A stretch of 8,593 nucleotides of DNA from Acidilobaceae archaeon (lineage in GTDB: Archaea; Thermoproteota; Thermoprotei_A; Sulfolobales; Acidilobaceae), in contig JALWEW010000097.1 of NCBI GenBank assembly GCA_027039295.1, forward strand, positions 1 through 8,593, written 5' to 3'. The notes beneath the pieces are model-generated. The model had not been told where the DNA came from. It did not search any database and saw only the letters and a list, made by a program, of their open reading frames with translations. Position numbers and translations under genes: made by a program. Positions 1-4,827 of this stretch are shown piece by piece. How positions within the stretch are numbered: the first letter of the stretch is position 1; every line of letters starts with the position of its first letter.

Positions 1-19
1 ATACCCCCGGCCCACGAAG

Positions 20-37
20 ACCCCAACAAAACGGGGT
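20..37 (+). other. Hairpin immediately 5' of the tRNA gene
   Basis: ACCCC (20-24) and GGGGT (33-37) form a perfect 5-bp inverted repeat around the A-rich loop AACAAAAC, and the hairpin ends exactly one base before the tRNA. It could be a 5' leader structure of the pre-tRNA or a terminator of something to the left. Only 37 bases precede the tRNA and no TATA box is visible in them. Confidence 0.3.
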
Positions 38-122
38 GCCGCGGTCGCCTAGCCTGGTCAGGGCGCCGGCCTGCTAAGCCGGTGGGGGAGACCCCGCGCG
101 GGTTCAAATCCCGCCCGCGGCG
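38..122 (+). tRNA. tRNA-Ser (anticodon GCT)
   Basis: The cloverleaf can be folded by eye. The acceptor stem GCCGCGG (38-44) pairs with CCGCGGC (115-121). The discriminator is G122, as expected for tRNA-Ser, and CCA follows in the DNA (123-125). The anticodon stem CCGGC/GCCGG (66-70/78-82) encloses loop CTGCTAA with anticodon GCT (73-75), which reads AGC/AGU serine codons. A long variable arm (about 83-97, GGGGG-AGA-CCCC) marks it as class II. The T arm is GCGGG-TTCAAAT-CCCGC (98-114). No intron is present. Its 3' half also seems to have served as an integration site. Confidence 0.96.
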
Positions 123-321
123 CCACCACGGGGCCACAGCCCCCATACCCCAGCTTCCTATACGGTCTGGAGTGCTTCCTCTTGTACTCTGCGATTATCC
201 TCTCTATCTCCTCTACGTTCCCGATCGAGTAGCCACGGCACCCGCCATTCTCGCACACCACCTTGACAAGGTAGATTCACACCCGCTCTTCCCCGCTCTT
301 CAGCCTCTTCCTCTCCGGCAT
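58..321 (-). pseudogene. int(N) remnant of an SSV-type tyrosine integrase, interrupted by TGA
   Basis: Reading leftward from ATG at 321 gives MPERKRLKSGEERV, then an in-frame TGA (279-277), then IYLVKVVCENGGCRGYSIG and an EEIERIIAEYKRKH helix, before the frame runs antisense through the tRNA (GFEPAR from the T arm) to a stop at 58. As I recall SSV1 integrase, its N-terminus has the same order: a basic start, a YYVYKLEYENG segment, a YVG turn, a helix ending KMK, and then GFEP encoded by the att/tRNA sequence about 35 residues on (44 here). Integration of SSV-type elements splits int and leaves int(N) in exactly this position and orientation. The TGA makes it a decayed copy, though a GTG restart at 261 could give a 67-residue fragment. 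GFEP alone proves nothing, since any antisense tRNA read in this frame yields it. The assignment rests on the upstream part and on position. Confidence 0.55.
73..125. other. Probable attachment site in the tRNA-Ser 3' half
   Basis: SSV-type archaeal integrases recombine at the 3' half of a tRNA gene and rebuild the tRNA on insertion. A minus-strand int(N)-like frame enters this tRNA from its 3' side, which is the arrangement left after such an insertion. The outer limits of the att core cannot be set, because the partner copy (a second tRNA 3' half) is not in the window. This is an inference resting on the integrase remnant. Confidence 0.4.
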
Positions 322-344
322 CTAGTATCAAATCGAGGAGCTTG

Positions 345-578
345 GTGAAGATGAAGACATGGAAGACTGCGGTAGAGACCCGGCGATCCTATTGCATGCT
401 CTGCGGCGTCTGCTATAGCGTCTCCCAGGCTGAAGGCTACAGGTTCAAGTGGAGTGGGGAGAAGCACCTGATAGCGAAGACGCCCCTAGGAAAGGAGTCC
501 AGCCTGGGGCCGCTAGGTGAGAAACAGCGGGTCAGGGGGCTGGTCGGAGAGGTTAGGGGGCGGGCCGCCGTATCCTGA
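345..578 (+). CDS. Small CxxCxxC-containing protein, function unknown
   Basis: I do not recognise a family. The 77-residue product starts MKMKTWKTAVETRRSY and carries a CMLCGVC motif near residue 20, suggesting a metal-binding knuckle, but no second Cys pair follows. The C-terminal half is basic and glycine-rich (KTPLGKESS...GEVRGRAAVS) and looks poorly ordered. GAGGAG (335-340) lies well for GTG 345; TTG 342 and ATG 351 are alternatives. Codon use (AGG, ATA, CTA, mostly G/C third bases) fits the large genes of the window. The 3' end overlaps the abrB-like gene tail to tail by 26 bases. It may be a small cargo gene of the element at the tRNA, a truncated remnant, or chance. Confidence 0.42.
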   Translation: MKMKTWKTAVETRRSYCMLCGVCYSVSQAEGYRFKWSGEKHLIAKTPLGKESSLGPLGEKQRVRGLVGEVRGRAAVS

Positions 579-735
579 TCTCCCGCTTCTCCGTGTCCAA
601 GGCTACCTCGAGTTTTTCCCCGGGCTCCCAGCCGAGGGCTTCAACATAGTCCTTGGGCAGTGTTACTGTGTAGCTTATCGCCTGCCCGTGCTTCCCCCTT
701 TGTATCCTAAGCTTCACCGTCTTCCGCAACTCCAC
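553..735 (-). CDS. AbrB/SpoVT-like swapped-hairpin DNA-binding protein
   Basis: The 60-residue product, starting MELRKTVKLRIQRGKHGQ, has the whole swapped-hairpin pattern: a beta strand, a turn, AISYTVTLPKDYVEALGW (strand, 'LP' turn, short helix), then EPGEKLEVALDTEKREIRIRRP (Pro-Gly turn and two strands). Proteins of this family are dimeric DNA binders that act as transcription regulators or as antitoxins of the VapB/MazE type. GTG 735 is the start, with a G-rich SD (GCGGGGGC) directly upstream and a TATA box at 771-778, giving a leader of roughly 12-15 nt. No PIN/VapC or other toxin reading frame follows on the same strand, so it stands alone here. Repeats around its promoter suggest autoregulation. 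Its place beside an integrase remnant fits an element-borne regulator. Confidence 0.8.
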   Translation of the reverse strand: MELRKTVKLRIQRGKHGQAISYTVTLPKDYVEALGWEPGEKLEVALDTEKREIRIRRPAP

Positions 736-755
736 GCCCCCGCACCCGCATGTCT

Positions 756-841
756 GTACTCTAGTCTACGTATATAAGCTATACAATCACTAGAACTGGA
801 GTAAGGCTTAAGTTAGACTAAAGACCATACTAGAGTACTGG
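756..841. repeat. ACTAGA-type repeat cluster flanking the abrB promoter
   Basis: GTACTCTAGT (756-765) and ACTAGAGTAC (829-838) are a perfect 10-bp inverted repeat, arms 63 nt apart. A third related copy, ACTAGAACTGG (789-799), matches ACTAGAGTACTGG (829-841) with a 2-nt difference in spacing. TAGTCTA (762-768) and TAGACTA (814-820) form an inner inverted pair. The cluster surrounds the TATA box of the abrB-like gene and ends at the predicted RNA stem at 840, so it may be an operator. The binding protein is unknown. Confidence 0.45.
771..778 (-). promoter_or_regulatory. TATA box of the abrB-like gene
   Basis: The minus strand reads CTTATATA, close to the crenarchaeal box A consensus, in an AT-rich patch of otherwise GC-rich DNA. 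A start about 25 nt downstream falls near 747-750, just ahead of the SD and GTG at 735. Confidence 0.65.
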
Positions 842-929
842 GGCGGCGGGGGCGATGAGCACCCCATGGGCCGAGGGCCTCGGGCCAGGGGCCCGATGGC
901 CTGCGGTTGGCACGCTGACCCGCCGCCCC
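840..929 (+). ncRNA. Candidate kink-turn (box C/D-like) structured RNA
   Basis: An 11-bp perfect stem, GGGGCGGCGGG (840-850) with CCCGCCGCCCC (919-929), closes directly onto a C-box-like GCGATGA (852-858) and a D box CTGA (915-918). Folded together, these give a kink-turn: 3-nt bulge GGC, tandem G-A/A-G pairs, a T-T pair and a G-C pair, with C instead of the usual U as last bulge base. Inside, CCGA (871-874) lies exactly 12 nt after the C box and CGATGG (894-899) resembles a C' box, so a C/D methylation guide is possible. The interior (56 nt) is longer and more GC-rich than usual. ACA follows the stem at 931-933, so an H/ACA reading is an alternative. A weak box A (TTAAGTTA, 808-815) lies 24 nt upstream. 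Strand and function are inferred. Confidence 0.35.
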
Positions 930-1203
930 CACAGCAGCTATCCTCCCTTGGGGGCTTTCTCCCTTACCATTCTCGGGTACTAAGGCTTGAAGCCGCACAC
1001 GCGTATCCACTAGACTCAACAGCGGGATATCCCTGGCAATCCTGGCCGCAGGGCTCAGTCATGCATTGTATGTATAGTTATTAATAATTCAAGACATCAT
1101 GGGCTCTGTATGGGTTATCGCATTAGTGGCAGGCGGAGGCACGCGATTCTCTTTTTAGAGGTTATTGTTCGTAGGCTTCGAACGGGAGGTTGTGGGGCCT
1201 CGA
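930..1203. other. Intergenic stretch without a convincing gene
   Basis: Together with 736-839 this is the non-coding region left of the peptidase gene. The short open frames here lack SD sites and protein-like composition. Two AT islands could be secondary promoters for the gene to the right: TATTAATA (1079-1086, inside the palindrome TTATTAATAA at 1078-1087) and CTCTTTTTAGAG (1149-1160). TAAGGCTTGAAG (981-992) echoes TAAGGCTTAAG (802-812), and ACTAGACT (1009-1016) echoes the repeat cluster near 829. I see no RNA gene or insertion-sequence end. Confidence 0.4.
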
Positions 1204-1204
1204 C

Positions 1205-1211
1205 TATTATA
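1205..1211 (+). promoter_or_regulatory. Probable TATA box of the C25 peptidase gene
   Basis: TATTATA lies 25 nt ahead of the C-run that opens the leader hairpin. Transcription would then start near 1233-1237 and give a leader of about 25 nt to GTG 1260. The second large gene has the same arrangement. TATTAATA at 1079-1086 is an alternative that would imply a leader of about 150 nt. Confidence 0.5.
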
Positions 1212-1236
1212 GGAGACCCGAGGGGCTGAGCCTGAC

Positions 1237-1253
1237 CCCCAAGGGTTGGGGTG
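1237..1253 (+). promoter_or_regulatory. SD-hiding leader hairpin of the C25 peptidase gene
   Basis: CCCCAA (1237-1242), loop GGG, TTGGGG (1246-1251) form a 6-bp stem whose 3' arm, continued by TG, is the SD GGGGTG (1248-1253). Six bases separate this SD from GTG 1260. The SD would be paired when the hairpin is closed, which suggests control of translation initiation. The same geometry recurs at 4802-4818. Confidence 0.45.
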
Positions 1254-1259
1254 CGAGTC

Positions 1260-4200
1260 GTGTCTGGCTCCTTGAGTGGTGGGCGGTTGAGGATCCTGCT
1301 GGCGCTTGCCGCCTCGCTGCTAATGGTTGCCCCCCTGGTGCTCTATGGCGTGGGCGCCCTGGCTTCCCAGGACTACTCCTCGCTGCTGAGGGGCATGGGG
1401 ATCAAGGTGCCCGAGCCTGGGAGTGCTGGGCCTGCTGGAGAGCTGCTGGCCCTGGGAGGCAGGGCTGTAGCGTCGAGGCTACCCGGCTCCAGCTATGTTG
1501 TGGTAGACTACTACCCGGCTAGTGGCGGGTTGGAGAAGAGCTACGTTACGGCACCTGGCGCTCCGGGGCTTCCCGTGCTGGTTAAGGTGATCACTGTAGA
1601 CGGCTACGTGCCAGCGAGCGGGGTCTCGGTGGGTGTTCGCGTGTACTCCTTCCACGTGAGCGTCACCCGCGAGCCCGTCGCGCCGGTACCCGAGCCCCTC
1701 TACTACAAGCCCGGAGCCCCTGGGGCTGGGGGGCTGGCCTACAAGCCCGACCCCAGGATATACTCGAGCGACTCCTTCTACCCTGGGAGGCTTGTTAGCT
1801 ACAGCGTGTGGCACGGGCTAGGCGGGAAGACCCTGATAGTCGTCAGGTTCTACCCCGTCAACTACGACCCAGCCACGGGTACCCTGGTTGTGGTTGATAG
1901 GGCCTCGCTTGTAGTGTCCTACCAGAGCCCCGTACCCACGAGGGCCCCCGGGAGGAGCGTGCTGGTGCTCACCTCCCAGAGGCTCCTCGCCGCCGTCCAG
2001 GGCCTCGTGGGCCTCTACGAGAAGCTCGGCTACAACGTCTCCATAGTAACAGTAGAACACATAAACAAGACGTACAAGCCCGCGGAGCCGCCGCCCTACC
2101 CGGGCTTCGCCAACCCGCCCTACATCGACCCAGTCTACGTGAGGCTCACCCAGGCGTACGACTTCAACCTCTCACTCAAGATAATAGAGTTCCTCCGGGA
2201 GCACGCCGGCGAGTACAGCCACCTCGTGATAGTGGGGGACGCCGCCACGGTGCCCCCGAGCTACTACTTCGCCTACCCCATCCACCTCCTGGACCCGTAC
2301 AACTCGTGGATACCGACAGACTTCTTCTACGCCAGCCCCGACTACGACCTAGCGCCTAACATCTACGTTGGCAGGATACCCTTCTCCAACCCCGGCGAGG
2401 TCGAGGCATACGTCCAGAAGCTGGCGGCGTGGTACAACACCACGGCCTACAGGAGCGGGAAGCTCTACATGAGCGGTGGCTACCCGTTCCTGACACCCGA
2501 GATGTTCGGCGAGACAGCCCTAGCCACAATCACGTACCGGAACAGCACGAGCAACTTCTACGTCGAGCTACTCGCTAGGACCCTCGGCAACTACGATAAC
2601 AGGAGCGTCGCCAGGATCCTAGCCGGCGAGGCCGGGGCGCTCTGGTACTTCGCCATAGCCCACGGCAACGGCAACAGCCTGGGTGACCTAGTGGTAAGCG
2701 AGAGCGGGGGCCCCGGGGTCTCCTATAGGTTCGAGGTGCTGGTGAACGCCACGGAGCTGCTGAGGATGCACTACAACCCCTCGGTGCCTATTGTTAGCAG
2801 CGTTGCCTGCATGGACGCCGCATGGGACGAGGCACTCGTGCCTCCCTCCCAGTGGTTCAAGCCCCCGAGCCTAGGCGAGGCCGTGCTGCTCTCACCCGCG
2901 GGCGGCGTGGCCTACCTCGGCTCCGCTAGGATCGCCGCGGAGCTCTTCGGGCCCCACGGGCTCTACACGGTTAGGGAGGGCACCCTGCTAGCGGACTACT
3001 ATGGCGCCAGCCTGCTGCACGAGGAGATCCTGAGGGCCTACAACGAGCTAGGCCCCCGGGGTGCGACGCTCGGCGAGGTGTTCGCCCAGGGCCTGGCGAG
3101 CTACGCCGCCGAGGCCCTCACCCTATACCAGAATGTTTCAACGATAGGTAGCGTGATAGCCCTCTCCGAGGTCCTCAAGGCCACCCTACTCGGCGACCCC
3201 GCCATAGTGCTGCCCAGGCTACCAACGCTGGAGCCCCCCGCAGCAAGGATCCTTGGGGTTGAGGCTAGGGGCTACAGGCTTCTCCTGAACCTAACTGAGG
3301 CCCAGACCCTGCCGATGGCGAGCGGCTCCATGCCCGTCTACGGGGTGCCCGGGAACGCGACGCTCGCCGTAGCGGCGATGCCGGGGAACTATAGCGAGTA
3401 CACGTATAGGATCTACATGAGCTACGGCGACCTGGCGGGCTACGAGAGGATAGGCACTGGCTCCCTCACCTTCTACACCAGGGGCAATGTGACACTCACA
3501 TACCCGACGGGCCGCATCGCCTCGGGGCTGCTGCTGGATGAGTTCTACGCCGAGGGCCGCGGCCTCTACAGGTTCATCTACGGCGCCCTAGGAGTCCACG
3601 TCGCCCCCGAGAGCCAGGTGGCCGGGGGCCTCCTGGTGGTTGAGGCCTACGGGCTAGACCTCCTCAACGCCCAGAGGGTCACCCTCTACGTTGCAGGCCG
3701 CCCATTCGCCGCAGACGTGCCCGTGGAGGAGGGCTACGTGAACTGGAGCGCCGCCCTACCCTACCTGGCGCCGGGCACCTACGAGGTCACAGTCTACCCC
3801 AGCACGGGCTACGGCTACCCGCCGATCCGGGCCGCGCAGAGCGGGCCCCTGGCGGCGCTACTCTCGGCCACCCTGAGCGTCTATAGTAGGGGCTCCATCA
3901 GCATCGTGGTCGGGGCTCCGGCGATAGTGGAGCCCGGCGAGGTCGAGATCCCGATAGTGACGCTCTACCACGGCGAGCCCCTGCCCGTGCCGCCTAGCGA
4001 CTTGAACGCCACGGTGGCCGGCCCCAGCGGCTACAGGGCTGAGGCGACCCTCGAGGGCGGCGGGGGCTCCTACATGCTCCACTTCAAGGCCCCCGAGCCC
4101 GGGGTCTACACGGTCACCATAGCGGCAAGCTACGAGAACGCCACCCTGAAGGCTGGCGGTTACGCCGTGGTAGTTATAGACGCCATAGGAGAGGCCTACA

Positions 4201-4685
4201 ACGGCCTCCCCACACTCATAAGCGACTACAGGGTCGCCGCCGACGAGCTGGCCGCTATCAGCGGCACGCTCAACAACACCCTAGAGGGCGTCGAGGAGGC
4301 CAACTCCAGGCTGGCCCTGCTACAGTCGAACGTTACGAGCATACTCAAGGGGGTAGAGATACTAGGCAACCAGACAATAATAATAAAGACGAAGCTTGGC
4401 GACATAGAGGGCCGCATAGTCAAGGTCGAGGATGGGGTGGCGGAGGTCAAGACCTCCATAGGCACGCTCTACCTCAACATAACCAGGCTCATACAGGGCC
4501 TCAACACTGGCCTCCAGGGCCTCAGCGGTAAGGTGGACATCGCAACCAACAGCCTAGCCAGCCTCTCAGCCACCGCCGAGCAGGCCAAGCAGAAGGCCAC
4601 AGCGGCGGAGGCGGCCTCGATAGCTGCTGCGACCCTAGCATTCATCGCCGCGGCAGTCTCGGGCCTCCTCCTCACCCGCAAGTAG
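1260..4685 (+). CDS. Stalked, membrane-anchored gingipain-like (C25) cysteine peptidase
   Basis: A 1141-residue exported peptidase, probably acting on surface or extracellular proteins. Residues 1-35 are a signal peptide (basic start, hydrophobic core, ALA cleavage site). Residues 36-231 resemble the C25 propeptide (FYPVNYDPATGTLVVVD then a VSY strand). Residues 232-652 are the C25 domain: RSVLVLTSQRLL, HLVIVGDAATVP, IPTDFFYASPD, YVGRIPFSNPGEVEAYV, catalytic His468 in AIAHGNGNS, Cys517 in VSSVACMDAAWD, and the closing LLGDPAIVLP. Cys517 is the only cysteine I can find. Beta-sandwich domains fill 653-980, a coiled coil 983-1115 (near-perfect heptads from Leu1046), and a transmembrane helix about 1119-1138 ends in TRK. 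I count 19 N-x-S/T sequons. GTG 1260 is chosen for its SD GGGGTG; in-frame GTG 1251 is the main alternative. The C25 call is firm. Substrate and partners are unknown, but the next gene has the same stalk design. Confidence 0.9.
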   Translation: MSGSLSGGRLRILLALAASLLMVAPLVLYGVGALASQDYSSLLRGMGIKVPEPGSAGPAGELLALGGRAVASRLPGSSYVVVDYYPASGGLEKSYVTAPGAPGLPVLVKVITVDGYVPASGVSVGVRVYSFHVSVTREPVAPVPEPLYYKPGAPGAGGLAYKPDPRIYSSDSFYPGRLVSYSVWHGLGGKTLIVVRFYPVNYDPATGTLVVVDRASLVVSYQSPVPTRAPGRSVLVLTSQRLLAAVQGLVGLYEKLGYNVSIVTVEHINKTYKPAEPPPYPGFANPPYIDPVYVRLTQAYDFNLSLKIIEFLREHAGEYSHLVIVGDAATVPPSYYFAYPIHLLDPYNSWIPTDFFYASPDYDLAPNIYVGRIPFSNPGEVEAYVQKLAAWYNTTAYRSGKLYMSGGYPFLTPEMFGETALATITYRNSTSNFYVELLARTLGNYDNRSVARILAGEAGALWYFAIAHGNGNSLGDLVVSESGGPGVSYRFEVLVNATELLRMHYNPSVPIVSSVACMDAAWDEALVPPSQWFKPPSLGEAVLLSPAGGVAYLGSARIAAELFGPHGLYTVREGTLLADYYGASLLHEEILRAYNELGPRGATLGEVFAQGLASYAAEALTLYQNVSTIGSVIALSEVLKATLLGDPAIVLPRLPTLEPPAARILGVEARGYRLLLNLTEAQTLPMASGSMPVYGVPGNATLAVAAMPGNYSEYTYRIYMSYGDLAGYERIGTGSLTFYTRGNVTLTYPTGRIASGLLLDEFYAEGRGLYRFIYGALGVHVAPESQVAGGLLVVEAYGLDLLNAQRVTLYVAGRPFAADVPVEEGYVNWSAALPYLAPGTYEVTVYPSTGYGYPPIRAAQSGPLAALLSATLSVYSRGSISIVVGAPAIVEPGEVEIPIVTLYHGEPLPVPPSDLNATVAGPSGYRAEATLEGGGGSYMLHFKAPEPGVYTVTIAASYENATLKAGGYAVVVIDAIGEAYNGLPTLISDYRVAADELAAISGTLNNTLEGVEEANSRLALLQSNVTSILKGVEILGNQTIIIKTKLGDIEGRIVKVEDGVAEVKTSIGTLYLNITRLIQGLNTGLQGLSGKVDIATNSLASLSATAEQAKQKATAAEAASIAAATLAFIAAAVSGLLLTRK

Positions 4686-4693
4686 CCCCGGAG

Positions 4694-4716
4694 CTTTCCT
4701 AACTCCTCATTTCTTC
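4694..4716 (+). terminator. Pyrimidine/T-rich terminator candidate after the C25 gene
   Basis: CTTTCCT, CTCCTC and ATTTCTTC follow the TAG stop within 30 bases on the coding strand. Archaeal termination often uses such T-rich tracts without a stem. It suggests that the next gene relies on its own promoter, though read-through is possible. Confidence 0.35.
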
Positions 4717-4769
4717 ACATGCATGGCCTGGATAGCCAGGGATAGCATCTACCCTACTAGTTGAGCGCG

Positions 4770-4777
4770 TATTAATA
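4770..4777 (+). promoter_or_regulatory. TATA box of the transglutaminase-like gene
   Basis: TATTAATA stands out in GC-rich sequence, 24 nt ahead of the leader hairpin. Transcription should begin near 4797-4801. That places GTG 4786, the upstream end of the open frame, before the transcript start and argues for a downstream start codon. Confidence 0.6.
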
Positions 4778-4801
4778 CTCGTACAGTGCTCCCACTATCG
4801 T

Positions 4802-4818
4802 CCCCCGAGACGGGGGTG
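4802..4818 (+). promoter_or_regulatory. SD-hiding leader hairpin of the transglutaminase-like gene
   Basis: CCCCCG (4802-4807), loop AGA, CGGGGG (4811-4816) form a 6-bp stem. The 3' arm plus TG is the SD GGGGGTG (4812-4818), 9 nt before TTG 4828. The predicted transcript begins at or just before the hairpin, so the SD would be masked at the extreme 5' end of the mRNA. Confidence 0.45.
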
Positions 4819-4827
4819 GCCTACACC

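Noticed and set aside
58..125. Minus-strand protein tail containing GFEPAR within the tRNA
   Set aside because: It is antisense tRNA sequence; any frame crossing a T arm this way gives GFEP. Only the part right of the tRNA was used as evidence for integrase.
855..983. 42-codon frame starting ATGAGC inside the RNA candidate
   Set aside because: Short, Pro/Arg-rich, no recognisable motif, and its start is the C-box-like element. It is better explained as chance within a structured GC-rich region.
802..992. TAAGGCTTAAG (802-812) and TAAGGCTTGAAG (981-992) as a transposon footprint
   Set aside because: The match is too short, there are no terminal inverted repeats or target duplication, and no transposase is present.
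866..1084. 72-codon frame on the + strand and a minus-strand frame over 813-1019
   Set aside because: No SD, no protein-like pattern, and low-complexity composition produced by GC-rich sequence.
1190..1522. 110-codon frame overlapping the start of the C25 gene
   Set aside because: It is a shadow of the leader and signal-peptide region in another frame; the C25 frame has far stronger domain evidence.
1260..1960. Change from G-rich to C-rich coding strand within the first 230 codons of the C25 gene, read as a recombination joint
   Set aside because: The change is gradual and noisy, and signal/propeptide composition can explain it.
1061..4724. ATGCAT upstream of both large genes (1061-1066 and 4719-4724) as a shared operator
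   Set aside because: The distances to the TATA boxes differ and the hexamer also occurs inside the second gene, so chance is enough.
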